Assembly: GCA_017462505.1 (NCBI GenBank)
Contig: JAFTQY010000053.1
Coordinates: forward strand, 1-17,696
Length of the DNA stretch: 17,696 nt
Reading direction: 5' to 3'
Source: Clostridia bacterium
Lineage (GTDB): Bacteria > Bacillota_A > Clostridia > Christensenellales > Borkfalkiaceae
Numbering within the stretch: the stretch's first letter is position 1; each line of letters starts with the position of its first letter. A program made the translations under genes and the position numbers. The notes beneath the pieces are model-generated. The model ran no database searches. It saw nothing but the letters and a program-made list of their open reading frames with translations, and was not told the DNA's origin. Of this stretch, positions 6,806-15,799 are shown piece by piece.

Positions 6806-7124
6806 AGATACGCTCCATGCGGCAGCGATGCTGCCTTAGTCGGTATGACAGTGGGGGAAGTGGTATGGGATTGCCACGAGCGGTTGGCACGCTCTCGCAA
6901 TGACAGAGGGAAGATACGCTCCATGCGGCAGCGATGCTGCCTTAGTCGGTATGACAGGGAGGGGGCTTATGCTCGGTCTGTATGACAGGGAGAGGCGTAC
7001 GCTCGGTTGGTATGACGTGAGGGGAGATTTGTATGGAATTGCCATGAGCGGTTGGCACGCTCTCGCAATGACAGAGGGAAGATACGCTCTATGCGGCAGT
7101 TATGCTGCCTTAGTCGGTATGACA
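6806..7124. repeat. mosaic of two short dispersed repeats (3 copies A, 2 copies B, 2 short forms)
   Basis: Repeat A (45 bp) lies at 6806-6850, 6912-6956 and 7080-7124. It contains the hairpin GGCAGCGATGCTGCC and ends TCGGTATGACA. Repeat B (about 50 bp) lies at 6861-6910 and 7030-7079. It contains a GAGCG...CGCTC stem inside ATTGC...GCAAT and ends TCGCAATGACAGAGGGA. Two short pieces ending TATGACAGGGA and TATGACGTGA lie near 6966-6990 and 6995-7020. In the third A copy the hairpin stem changes C to T yet still pairs as G-U. The ending TCGCAATGACA is shared with the array at window position 1. The 418-bp stretch 6773-7190 has no gene; short open frames here translate the repeats. Confidence 0.9.
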
Positions 7125-7138
7125 ATAGAGGAGAGGAA

Positions 7139-7175
7139 ATAAAAAACTCGGCGGGGCAAATAGCTCCGCCGAGTT
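7139..7175 (-). terminator. Rho-independent terminator of the minus-strand lipoprotein gene
   Basis: AACTCGGCGGGGC (7145-7157) pairs with GCTCCGCCGAGTT (7163-7175), 13 bp with one G-U and loop AAATA. The A-run at 7141-7146 gives the T-run on the minus strand. It lies about 15 bp after the stop codon. Confidence 0.9.
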
Positions 7176-7190
7176 CGTTTCTTAGTCTGT

Positions 7191-8168
7191 TTACTGATAG
7201 TTTGCGCTGATCAGCTTGTATTCCAAAATCCCCATGTAGTTTGCCAAAGGCGCGCCGTAATAGAGCATGATATTGCGGTTGGTGTTATCCTTGCTGTCCT
7301 GCAAAGCGGCGATTTCCGCCTGCTGGGGCAGACCGGACGTCGTGCCGTCTACGGCGATGGACGCCGTGCAATATTTGATCGTGCGTTCGATATCCGTGCC
7401 GTTCAGGGTATAGCTATACGTTTTTTCCTTCGTATCGCTCGAAAGGGATACCGCATAGTTTTGCGAATGTCCGAGGAAAGGATTGAACATTTGCACTTTG
7501 GCGCTCGTGCCCGCGGGCATAGCGCGGAAGGCAACGGGGAATTGCTCGTTGTCCAAAACGCTGCGCTTGCTGCTGGTCGCGCTGAAAGAATAGGTTTCGG
7601 GTACGTCCACGTAATCCTGTCCGTCGTTGGTGAAAACTCTGCGCGTGCTGACACAAGAGCCCTGTCCGTCGGTATAGGTCGTCGTGAATTCGTAATGATA
7701 GGGGGTATAGCAATCCTTGGGCGACGACGCGCCGTTGGTGTAATTAGGGCTGTGGCTGACGATTTTTTTATACGAGGAAACGGGGCGCAAATTGTCCGTG
7801 CCGCCCGCCTTGTAGAACACGACCTGCGTGGTTACGCTGTCCTGTTTTTCTTCGGTCACGCCGTTCACCGTAAAGCTTGCCGTAACGTCCAAATCAGAGG
7901 TAAACAAATAGGTGTCGTTGGATTGCGAAACCAGACGGGTGGTATACGTGCCGTCGTAATCGAGCGTATAATTGATATTGCTGTTGTACGACGTATAGGA
8001 AACGTCGTAAACAAGGGTTTCGTCAATGAGTTGGTTGCTGGTGTATTCGGTGTCGTAGTTCCAGTAGTTTTTGAATACGATCTTGGAATCGCCCGAGGTG
8101 CAAGCGCTCAAAGAAAGGGTCGCGCCCGCAAGCGTTGCCGCCAAAACGGCAAAAAGTTTCTTTTTCAT
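7191..8168 (-). CDS. lipoprotein of unknown function
   Basis: A 325-residue protein I do not recognise. The N-terminus is a clear lipoprotein signal: KKK at residues 2-4, a hydrophobic stretch, then lipobox LSAC with Cys23 as the lipidation site, so it should be anchored on the outer face of the membrane. The mature part is rich in Thr, Ser and Tyr with alternating polar/hydrophobic segments (for example TTYTDGQGSCVSTRRVFT), suggesting a beta-rich fold; it has no catalytic motif I can name. ATG at 8168 has GGAG 7-8 bp upstream on the minus strand. It is monocistronic, with its own promoter and terminator, and diverges from addB. Confidence 0.85.
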   Translation of the reverse strand: MKKKLFAVLAATLAGATLSLSACTSGDSKIVFKNYWNYDTEYTSNQLIDETLVYDVSYTSYNSNINYTLDYDGTYTTRLVSQSNDTYLFTSDLDVTASFTVNGVTEEKQDSVTTQVVFYKAGGTDNLRPVSSYKKIVSHSPNYTNGASSPKDCYTPYHYEFTTTYTDGQGSCVSTRRVFTNDGQDYVDVPETYSFSATSSKRSVLDNEQFPVAFRAMPAGTSAKVQMFNPFLGHSQNYAVSLSSDTKEKTYSYTLNGTDIERTIKYCTASIAVDGTTSGLPQQAEIAALQDSKDNTNRNIMLYYGAPLANYMGILEYKLISANYQ

Positions 8169-8202
8169 GGAAAAATCTCCGTGTAATGCCTTAATTGCTA
8201 TT

Positions 8203-8231
8203 ATTATAGCACATTATTTTGGATTTGTAAA
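8203..8231 (-). promoter_or_regulatory. sigma-A promoter of the lipoprotein gene
   Basis: On the minus strand TTTACA (8231-8226), a 17-bp spacer and TATAAT (8208-8203). The -10 box is perfect and lies about 35 bp from the start codon. Confidence 0.8.
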
Positions 8232-8292
8232 AACAAAATTGAGATTTAATGAAAATTCTTGTGAAAAAATGATAAAAATTTGCCATAAGATG

Positions 8293-8301
8293 TGTTATAA
8301 T
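8293..8301 (+). promoter_or_regulatory. extended -10 promoter for addBA
   Basis: TGTTATAAT is a TGn-TATAAT extended -10 element. No good -35 box is found 16-18 bp upstream. The expected transcription start is near 8308, about 50 bp before addB. Confidence 0.6.
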
Positions 8302-8307
8302 AAAGAT

Positions 8308-8332
8308 AGCCGACAGCCAAAAAGGCTCGGCT
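8308..8332 (+). other. hairpin at the predicted 5' end of the addBA mRNA
   Basis: AGCCG (8308-8312) pairs with CGGCT (8328-8332) and AGCC (8315-8318) with GGCT (8324-8327), with a 2-nt bulge and loop AAAAA. No T-run follows, so it is not a terminator. It may stabilise the transcript 5' end. Confidence 0.45.
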
Positions 8333-8358
8333 GCGCCAAAAAACGGGGAGGGATTGCC

Positions 8359-11300
8359 ATGAACGCGGTGCTCAAAGCCTATACGCTGTCCGAATGTATG
8401 GAAGTGATGGCGGAGTACGCCCACGCCTACGAACGGCAGGGCGGAAAAAATTTGATATTCTGCGAGGACCGTTTGACGTTGATCGCCGAGCGGGCGCTTT
8501 TGCGTGCGACGGGCGGTACGTTTTTGTCTACCGTGTCTACGTTTGCGCGGTTTTTGCATGCGGAAGAGCGGACGATCAGCAAGCAGGGCTCGGTGATGGC
8601 GGTGGGTGAGGTGATGACCCGCCTGCAACGGGAAGAGAAATTGCAATGCTTTACCTCTTTGGCGGGGATCGGCAATAACGCGCGGTGTATCTACGAAACG
8701 CTGGCGCAGTTTTCTGCGTCCGAAATCACTCCCGAAACCCTGCGCGAGAGCATGGCGCAATTGCCCGACGATATGTTAAAAAGAAAACTGTCCGATTTGG
8801 CGCTTATCTACGAGGGGTACACCGACTTTTTGCAGGAAAAAGCCTTTTTGGACGAAAGTAAATATCTGTCCTTGCTCCCCAAGCGTATCCGCGAAGAGGG
8901 GATTTTAAAGGGGTATAACGTATTCTTTTTGGGGTACGGGTCTTTTACCGCACAGGCGCGCGAAACGGTGCGTGCGGCGTTGGAAACGGCGGATAACGTG
9001 ATCGGCGTGTTTTGTTGCGGGGATGAGGACATGTATGCGAACAAGGGCGCGGACGCGTTCGAGCGGGTTTGCCGCGAGTACGGAAACGTGCAGGTGCGTT
9101 CCTTGGGTACGCCCCTTTACGGCGACGCGGAAAAGCTCCGCAAGGGCTTGTTCAATCCCGTCCGTGCAAAGGCTAAGACGGAAACGGACAGTATCGCGAT
9201 TTTCGAGGGGGAGGACAAAAACGCCGAATGTGAGTTTGTCGCCATGAAAATTCGCCGCTTTATGCAGGAAAACGAGGGGGTACGGTATCGGGATATCGCC
9301 GTTTTGCTCCCCACGGTGGACGGGTATGCGTTGCCGTTGAAAAAGGCGCTCGGCGAATATGGGATACCCTATTTTATCGACGAGAAACGCTCGCTGAAAA
9401 GTCACCCGCTGTCGCGGTTTATCTTGGATTGTTTCCGCGTGGTACGGGAGCGGTTTTCTCCCCTTGCCGTGCAATCTTTGGCGGGGAATTTGTTCTTCGG
9501 CGAAAGCGACGAATACCGCAATTATCTGTTGAAGTTTGCAAATTATCGCGGGGGCGCGAAACGGGAGATCAAGACGGGCGAGGCGGTGCAGGCGTTCGAT
9601 AAGGAAAAGCTGGAAAGGGGCAGAGCGCGATTGCTTGCCGCTACCAAAAATATTCCCGCAAAGGGCAAGGGCAGGGCGTATTGCAACGCCGTTTGGAAGC
9701 TGCTTAGCGATTTTAACGCCTATGAACGATTAGAAAATTTTGAAAAGCAAGTGGACGACGTGGCGCAAAAGGGGTACTTGGCACAGATACGTCGATCGCT
9801 GGAAAGCGTGCTTGCCGAGGCGGAGCTGTTGACCGCGGACAAGGATATGACGGCGGCGGAATTCGAGGCGGTGTTAAAGGACGGCTTGGACGCGACCGAG
9901 CTTTCGCTTATTCCATTAAAGGCGGACGCGGTGTTCGTCGGGGGGATCACGGACAGCCGTATCGAACGGGTGTGCGTGCTTTTTGCGATGGGCATGACGG
10001 ACGAAGTGCCCCGTTGCGGCAACGATACCGCAATCATTTCGGACAAGGATATCAAGCGTTTGGCGGACGTGCAGGCGGCGTTAGAACCGACGGTCGCCGA
10101 GGTCAATCTGCGCACGCGCGAATGTGTGTGCTTGAACCTTTGCACGTTCTCGGACAAGCTGTATTTGACTTATCCCCTGGCGGCAGACGGGAGTGACCCG
10201 TCTTTGAGCGAGATATTCCGCTATGTACACGGTACGTTCGGGGCGGTCGGCGGCGGGAAGATACAGCCGATCAAAAAGCTTTCGCCCGCCGATTTCCGTT
10301 ACCGTTGCAGCGCGTTAGCCCCTGCGTTCCGCCAGTATCTGATCGAGCGAAACGAGTTTGAGCTTTGTCGCCGCGATACGCGCAAGGAATATGCGTCCTT
10401 GCACGAGGCGCTCGATAAGCTTGGGGTGCAGGCGGACGAGGATTATTTGCAAAAGCGTGCGGGACATGTCGCGGTGAAACGGGGAGAAGAGCTGTTTTTC
10501 AACGGCGGGAAGATCTCGCCCACGTCGCTGGAAGGGTATTTTGCGTGCCCGTTCCGACATTTTGCCGAGCGCGGTTTGCACCTGAAAGAGCGGGAAGAGG
10601 CGGCGGTTCTGGCGGTGGATACGGGTAATTTTATCCACGAGATCTTGGAAAAGACGGCGGTGAAAGCTGCGGAGATAGAAACGGCGGACGAGATGCGCGC
10701 GTACGCGACGGAAGTGGCGAACGAGCTGCTGAAAGGCTCGCTGTATGCGATGCAACAGGATACGGGGTCGGGACTTTACTTTTCGGAAAAGCTGGTGAAA
10801 GAGGGCGCGGACGTGGCGGTGGCGGCGTACGAGCAGATCAGAAATTCCGCGTTTGCCGTAGAGCAAACGGAAATGAAGGTGGACGGCGAGGATTTTTACG
10901 GCCGCGTGGACAGAGTGGACGGCACGGACAAATACGTGCGCGTGATCGATTATAAAACGGGGCATATCGACGATAGCGCGGGGGCGTATTATACGGGCAG
11001 AAAATTGCAAATGCAGCTATACATGTCTAAAATAACAGGGGAACGTATCCCTGCGGGCGTGTTTTATTTTCCTGCCTCGATCGAGTATGCAAGCGAGGAC
11101 GAGGGGCGTTTCCGCATGAAAGGGTTTTTAAACGGGGATCGGGACGCGCTCCTTTGCGGCGACGTCAATTTGACGGAGGAAAAAAAGAGCGAGTATTTTT
11201 CGGCGGCGCTTAAAAACAGTCCGCTCTCGACCAAGGTCATGGACGAACAGACCTTCCGTGATTTCTTGGATTATTCGTTGCTGGTGGCGCGCCGCGGCAG

Positions 11301-11484
11301 TGCGGAGCTGAAAGAGGGGTATATCGCGCCTACGCCTTATGAGGACGAGTGTAAATTCTGCAAATACGGGGGCATGTGCGGATTTGACTGCGATACCCGC
11401 AAGCCCAGAAAGGAAAGCAAGATCGATCCGAAGACGATCGCGGCGATCGCAAAAAAGGAAAAGGAGGGGGACGGTCGTGAATGA
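8359..11484 (+). CDS. addB: AddB subunit of the AddAB helicase-nuclease (RexB-like)
   Basis: Partner of AddA in resecting double-strand breaks for RecA loading; recognises Chi-like sites in the family. The 1041-residue protein has a C-terminal RecB-type nuclease: GNFIHEILE, then GRVDRVD and IDYKTG (Asp864-Tyr-Lys866). The four Cys of the AddB iron-sulfur cluster are present as CPFRHF (Cys730) and CKFCKYGGMC (Cys998, Cys1001, Cys1007), the known C...C-x2-C-x5-C spacing. The N-terminus lacks a Walker A motif, as in streptococcal RexB rather than Bacillus AddB. ATG at 8359 follows GGGGAGGG by 6 bp; frames further upstream lie before the promoter. Its last 8 bp overlap addA. Confidence 0.95.
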   Translation: MNAVLKAYTLSECMEVMAEYAHAYERQGGKNLIFCEDRLTLIAERALLRATGGTFLSTVSTFARFLHAEERTISKQGSVMAVGEVMTRLQREEKLQCFTSLAGIGNNARCIYETLAQFSASEITPETLRESMAQLPDDMLKRKLSDLALIYEGYTDFLQEKAFLDESKYLSLLPKRIREEGILKGYNVFFLGYGSFTAQARETVRAALETADNVIGVFCCGDEDMYANKGADAFERVCREYGNVQVRSLGTPLYGDAEKLRKGLFNPVRAKAKTETDSIAIFEGEDKNAECEFVAMKIRRFMQENEGVRYRDIAVLLPTVDGYALPLKKALGEYGIPYFIDEKRSLKSHPLSRFILDCFRVVRERFSPLAVQSLAGNLFFGESDEYRNYLLKFANYRGGAKREIKTGEAVQAFDKEKLERGRARLLAATKNIPAKGKGRAYCNAVWKLLSDFNAYERLENFEKQVDDVAQKGYLAQIRRSLESVLAEAELLTADKDMTAAEFEAVLKDGLDATELSLIPLKADAVFVGGITDSRIERVCVLFAMGMTDEVPRCGNDTAIISDKDIKRLADVQAALEPTVAEVNLRTRECVCLNLCTFSDKLYLTYPLAADGSDPSLSEIFRYVHGTFGAVGGGKIQPIKKLSPADFRYRCSALAPAFRQYLIERNEFELCRRDTRKEYASLHEALDKLGVQADEDYLQKRAGHVAVKRGEELFFNGGKISPTSLEGYFACPFRHFAERGLHLKEREEAAVLAVDTGNFIHEILEKTAVKAAEIETADEMRAYATEVANELLKGSLYAMQQDTGSGLYFSEKLVKEGADVAVAAYEQIRNSAFAVEQTEMKVDGEDFYGRVDRVDGTDKYVRVIDYKTGHIDDSAGAYYTGRKLQMQLYMSKITGERIPAGVFYFPASIEYASEDEGRFRMKGFLNGDRDALLCGDVNLTEEKKSEYFSAALKNSPLSTKVMDEQTFRDFLDYSLLVARRGSAELKEGYIAPTPYEDECKFCKYGGMCGFDCDTRKPRKESKIDPKTIAAIAKKEKEGDGRE

Positions 11485-14400
11485 ACGGTTTACAAAGGAA
11501 CAGCGCGCGGCGCTTGACGCAAACGGCAGAGTGATCGTTTCCGCCTCGGCAGGCAGCGGCAAAACGACGGTGATGATCGAAAAGATCATTCGGCTGATAC
11601 AGGCAGGTGAGCTGGGCGTGGACGAGCTGTTGGCGGTGACCTTTACCAAAAAGGCGGCGGCGCAGATGAAAGAAAAGCTCGCGGAGGCGTTGATTTCGGC
11701 GATCAACGGCGAGGACGCGGACGAGGCGCGGCGCAAGGCGCTCAAAGACCAGCTTGCAGAAGTGGCAAACGCCGATATTTCCACGATACATTCCTTTTGC
11801 GCGAAGCTGATCCGCACCCATTTCTTTGCGGCGGACGTGGAAAATACATTCCGTGTGATCGGCGGCGACGACGCGGAGGGGGTTGCGCTCAAAAACGAGG
11901 CGCTTTGCGAGCTGTTGGACGAGGGGTATGAGAACAAGGACGGGGATTTTGCGTTGCTGTTGTCCCTGTACTGGCGCAAAAAGAGCGACAATGCTCTGCG
12001 GAAAATCATCACCGAAACGTACGAAAAGCTCCGCAACCGTGCCGATTATAAGGAATATTTGACGGCGACGGTGGGCTGTGACGAGAAAAAATTCGACGGC
12101 GTTTGCGCCGATCTATACGCGCTTTTTACGCAAAAATGCCGTTATTATTTGGACGGCTTGGAAACGGAGCGTATTTTCTTTGGCGAGGGGCAATCGGCGC
12201 AAAATAAGTTGGTCGGAGAATTGATCGCATGGGTGGAAGCGTTGCTTTCCGCGCCCGATTATTTTGCTTTGGCAAGGGTGGAAAAGCCCAAATTTACCGC
12301 CAACCGAAAGAACAAGAATATGTCGTCGGAGGCTTTGTTGCACGTCGAGCGGCTGTCCTTTTTGAAAGATCGTTTAATCAAGGCGTTCGAGGGCGAGTTT
12401 GACAAGACGTTATCGCGCGAGGAAGAGCTAGCGGCGTTTATCCGCGCGGGGGAAACGGCGGCGGCGCTTGCAAAATACCTTTTGAAATTCGACGAAAAAT
12501 ACGAGGAATTGAAGAAAGAGCGTGGCGTTTTGGATTATAACGATCTGGAACACAAGGCGTTGGCGCTTTTGAAAGACGAAAGCGTGGCGGCGGAGGTGCG
12601 CGAAAAATACAAGCGCGTGTTCGTGGACGAGTATCAGGACGTGAACCCCGTGCAGGAAGAGATCATCACCCGCCTTAGCGACGAGCAGTTGTTTTTGGTG
12701 GGGGACGTAAAGCAATCCATTTACGGTTTCCGCGGCAGTAAATCCCGATTTTTCGTGGAAAAACAGCGCGCCTTTGAGGGCGGCGACGGGCTGAGCTTAA
12801 AGATGACGAGGAATTTCCGCAGCAGCGACAAGGTTTTGGACGCGGTGAATAAGCAGTTTTCGCTTGCCATGACCCCGCAGGTATGCGACGTGGATTATGC
12901 GCAGGGCTCGTTTATGGAGCGAGGCGGGCTGTATCCGCTTGGCGACGGGCGGGTGCAGGTGCATTTCTTCGGCGAGGAAGAAAAGGAAACGGCGGCTATG
13001 CGCGGGGTGTATTCCGTCCGCGATCGAGCGGAGAAAAATACCGTTGCGGAAACGGGCGTTGCCAAGATGATCCGCCATATTATCGAAGAGGAAAAGCGGC
13101 TAAAAATTTACGATATCAAGCGCGGGGAATACCGCCCCGTGGAATATTCGGACATTGCCATTTTGTCCCGAAAGAAAAAGGGGCAGATCGCCAAGACGGT
13201 GGCGGCGCTTGCCGCAGAGGATATCCCCGTTACCACGGCGACGGCGGTGAATATTTGCGACTATGCCGAGGTGAAAACGCTGATCGATATTCTCTCGCTG
13301 ATCGACAATGCGGAGCAGGACGTGCCCCTTTGCAGCGCGTTGTTGTCCGCGATGGGCGGCTTGACGGCAGACGAGCTGACGGAGATACGTTTGGCGTACA
13401 AAGCCGAGCCCTTTTTCCGCAGAGCGTGCGCGAAATACGCGGCGGAAAAGGTGGATCGCCTTGCGGGCAAGCTGAAAAAGTTCTACGCTTATTTCGAGGG
13501 CTTATGTACCCGTGCCCGTCTTTTGTCGGCGGGGGAGATTTTGACTTTGCTGATCGGCGAAACGGGTATGGAACGGGAGGTGTTGACCCGCGAAAACGGG
13601 ACGTCGTGTATGCGGCGTATCCACCGTTTTATCGAGGAAACGGCGGCGGAAGAGCCGCTTTGCGTACACGATTTTTTGGATCGGTTGCGGGATTTGGATT
13701 ACGAAATCGAGTTTTGCGAGGGGGGCGGCGACGATTCGGTCAAGGTGCTGACGATGCACTCGTCCAAGGGGTTGGAATACCCCGTGGTGATCTTGGATAA
13801 TCTCAGCGCGGATTTCCGAGGCGGCGATCACGAAGAGGTGTACGTCGAGGAAAAATACGGGCTTGCGCCCCGCGCCTTTGACGAGAGGAAAATGGTGAAA
13901 TCCACCACCCGTTTGCGCCGTTTGCATGAAGTGAAAGAAACGGAAAGCTCGGTTTTGGACGAGCTGAATTTGTATTACGTTGCGCTTACGCGGGCGAAGT
14001 ATGCTTTGCACATGCTGTTTGAAAAGCCGACGGCAATGTCGGACGTGAAATACGCCCGTTCGTTTGCTGAATTTACTGATTTTTCCGTGTGGGAAGAGTA
14101 TTTTGCGCACGACGAGATTTTCGACGTGCCTTTGGCGGAGCGGCAGGCGTTGGAATATCATCCCGACCCGACGTTGGTGCGTTCGATCATGGACGCGTAT
14201 CAATGGCAGTACCCGCACACGGGGTGCGAGAATTTGCCCGTGAAGAGCTCGGCTACGCAGTTGATCGCGGATAGTACAGACGGGTTTGTCGAGGGACAGG
14301 ACGTCGGGTTTGGTAAATTGCTGGTGACGGACGAGGAATTTGAGGATTTGGAAAATGCGGACGGCGGGGAAACGGACGGCGGTTCGGGCGCGAGTTCGTC

Positions 14401-14992
14401 GGTTTCGGCGCGTTCCTCGCGCGAAAAAGCAAAGGCGGTCGGGGTTGCATACCATGCCTTTTTGGAGCGGTTTGATTTCGGTTTGCTGTTTGATGAAAAC
14501 GGCGAGCGGATCGGCAAAGAGCGCCTGACGTGTCTTGTTGAAGAGGGTTTGGAGGCGTTTTCGCAGGAAGATGAAGAGGGGGGCTCGTTGCTGGATAAAG
14601 GGCAGCTGGTAGAGATTTTGTCTAATCCCGTGTTTTATGAATTGCGGGGCATGCGCATGTACAAGGAACAGCAGTTTTTGGCGGCGTTGCCGATCAAGGA
14701 CACATATGCCAAGCGGGCGGGGGCTGACCCCATTTTGTCGGCGTGCGAGGCTTGTGAAGAGATGATCTTCCAAGGCGCGATCGACCTGCTGGCGGTGGAC
14801 GAAACGTCGGGACGGGTGCGGATCGTCGAGTATAAGTATTCGGCGCACGACGGGGCGTACTTGCGCGAGCGGTATGCCTTGCAGTTGGAGCTGTACCGTT
14901 TGGCGACGGCGAAGGTGTTAAAAATTGAGCCGTCCAAGATCGAATGTGCGATTGTCAATATTCGTCGCGGGTTTCAGGTGGATATGGATTGA
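11477..14992 (+). CDS. addA: AddA helicase-nuclease subunit
   Basis: UvrD/Rep-like superfamily 1A helicase fused to a RecB-family nuclease; the motor of AddAB. It is 1171 residues from the GTG at 11477. Motifs seen: Walker A ASAGSGKT (23-30), motif II VFVDEYQD (about 380), motif III LVGDVKQSIYGFRG (about 407), TRNFRSS (about 444), motif V LTMHSSKGLEYP (about 758), motif VI YYVALTRAK (about 832), and nuclease GAID...VEYKYSA (about 1100-1120). A Gly/Ser-rich linker (GGSGASSSVSARSS) separates the helicase from the nuclease. The GTG start has AAGGAGG 9 bp upstream within addB and overlaps the addB stop, so the subunits are probably translationally coupled. Confidence 0.96.
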   Translation: MNERFTKEQRAALDANGRVIVSASAGSGKTTVMIEKIIRLIQAGELGVDELLAVTFTKKAAAQMKEKLAEALISAINGEDADEARRKALKDQLAEVANADISTIHSFCAKLIRTHFFAADVENTFRVIGGDDAEGVALKNEALCELLDEGYENKDGDFALLLSLYWRKKSDNALRKIITETYEKLRNRADYKEYLTATVGCDEKKFDGVCADLYALFTQKCRYYLDGLETERIFFGEGQSAQNKLVGELIAWVEALLSAPDYFALARVEKPKFTANRKNKNMSSEALLHVERLSFLKDRLIKAFEGEFDKTLSREEELAAFIRAGETAAALAKYLLKFDEKYEELKKERGVLDYNDLEHKALALLKDESVAAEVREKYKRVFVDEYQDVNPVQEEIITRLSDEQLFLVGDVKQSIYGFRGSKSRFFVEKQRAFEGGDGLSLKMTRNFRSSDKVLDAVNKQFSLAMTPQVCDVDYAQGSFMERGGLYPLGDGRVQVHFFGEEEKETAAMRGVYSVRDRAEKNTVAETGVAKMIRHIIEEEKRLKIYDIKRGEYRPVEYSDIAILSRKKKGQIAKTVAALAAEDIPVTTATAVNICDYAEVKTLIDILSLIDNAEQDVPLCSALLSAMGGLTADELTEIRLAYKAEPFFRRACAKYAAEKVDRLAGKLKKFYAYFEGLCTRARLLSAGEILTLLIGETGMEREVLTRENGTSCMRRIHRFIEETAAEEPLCVHDFLDRLRDLDYEIEFCEGGGDDSVKVLTMHSSKGLEYPVVILDNLSADFRGGDHEEVYVEEKYGLAPRAFDERKMVKSTTRLRRLHEVKETESSVLDELNLYYVALTRAKYALHMLFEKPTAMSDVKYARSFAEFTDFSVWEEYFAHDEIFDVPLAERQALEYHPDPTLVRSIMDAYQWQYPHTGCENLPVKSSATQLIADSTDGFVEGQDVGFGKLLVTDEEFEDLENADGGETDGGSGASSSVSARSSREKAKAVGVAYHAFLERFDFGLLFDENGERIGKERLTCLVEEGLEAFSQEDEEGGSLLDKGQLVEILSNPVFYELRGMRMYKEQQFLAALPIKDTYAKRAGADPILSACEACEEMIFQGAIDLLAVDETSGRVRIVEYKYSAHDGAYLRERYALQLELYRLATAKVLKIEPSKIECAIVNIRRGFQVDMD

Positions 14993-15062
14993 TTTTTTGG
15001 CGTGATCGCGACACGGTATGGGGGGGATTGCGACAAAACGCGGCAAAAATCGGCAAAATAGC

Positions 15063-15121
15063 AAAAAAAGAACACCGTCTGTAAGGGCATAGTTTATATG
15101 CTTTTACAGGGGGTGTTTTTT
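15063..15121 (+). terminator. long hairpin terminator after addA overlapping the next gene's RBS
   Basis: Positions 15072-15091 pair with 15097-15116: 20 positions with one G-G mismatch and a few G-U pairs, loop GTTTA. The hairpin is flanked by an A-run on the left and a T-run (15116-15121) on the right, so it could terminate both strands. The T-run ends directly at the ATG of the following gene, and that gene's AGGGGG Shine-Dalgarno (15108-15113) is part of the 3' arm. Confidence 0.85.
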
Positions 15122-15796
15122 ATGTGGTTTTCAAATATGCTCGAACGGTTGGACGCGTGGACGGACGGCAACGGGATTTTGTTTGCGGCGGCGATCATCG
15201 GCGGCGTTTTGTTGCTCGTTGCCGTTTTGGCGGCGTATCTTTGCAAAAACGGCGGTGTGTACGCAGGGTGCGCGGCGGCGATCATCGGCGGGCTTGAATG
15301 GGTGATTTTTGCGACGGAAACGGCGGTAAGGGCGGCGGCTTTTTTTCGCGCGGTCGCGTGGCTTGCGGTGGGGGCGTTAGGGCTTTTAACCCTTTCGATA
15401 CTCGCTTTGGCGCGCCGCTTAGCGCGCAGAAAACGGTGGTTGATCACAGCGGCGAAAAATAGAGGGGATTTGTTGCCCGAAAGGGACAATACGTACGTGC
15501 GCGCCCGCTTGCATACGGCGTTGCGTGTAGAAGAGGACGGGGCGGTTTCCAACGTGAGAAAAAGCGTTCCGTATGAAAACCGCGGGGCGGTGCGCTTGGG
15601 GTATGCGCGGCGGTTGCTTGCGGGGGTGCAGGACGCGCCGCTCACGCCTGCGGAGAGGCTGGAAACGGATACCTTGGCGCGTGCTTTTGCCGAGTATTCG
15701 GTTTGCGAAAAATGGGATACGGAGCAGCTACGCGCCGTCAACGAGCTGTTTGCGCGCCTTTTAAAGCTTGCCGCGAAATATTCCGTGGAGGGGTGA
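15122..15796 (+). CDS. hypothetical membrane protein, three predicted helices
   Basis: A 224-residue protein I cannot assign to a family. The N-terminal half is hydrophobic, with helices at about 19-41, 46-66 and 74-97. The first two contain the similar segments AAAIIGGVLL and AAAIIGGLEW. A strongly basic stretch RRLARRKR (98-105) follows, suggesting the rest (about 120 residues, charged, including ERLETDTLARAFAEY) is cytoplasmic. The start is taken at 15122 with AGGGGG 8 bp upstream. An in-frame ATG at 15098, with AAGGG about 10 bp upstream, is possible and would start within the hairpin. Base and codon use match the neighbours. It converges with the next gene, stops only 3 bp apart. Confidence 0.7.
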   Translation: MWFSNMLERLDAWTDGNGILFAAAIIGGVLLLVAVLAAYLCKNGGVYAGCAAAIIGGLEWVIFATETAVRAAAFFRAVAWLAVGALGLLTLSILALARRLARRKRWLITAAKNRGDLLPERDNTYVRARLHTALRVEEDGAVSNVRKSVPYENRGAVRLGYARRLLAGVQDAPLTPAERLETDTLARAFAEYSVCEKWDTEQLRAVNELFARLLKLAAKYSVEG

Positions 15797-15799
15797 TTT

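Noticed and set aside
6803..7142. Small plus-strand open frames of 60-80 codons between tilS and the lipoprotein gene
   Set aside because: They are translations of the A and B repeats (recurring MRQRCCLSRYD and CGSDAALVGMT), with no RBS.
12883..13800. 305-codon plus-strand frame within addA
   Set aside because: Overlaps AddA helicase sequence in another frame; the product is Gly/Arg-rich with no motif or RBS.
13502..14848. 448-codon minus-strand open frame inside addA
   Set aside because: It is antisense to the motif-V, motif-VI and nuclease parts of AddA and its translation is rich in His, Arg and Gln with no family pattern.
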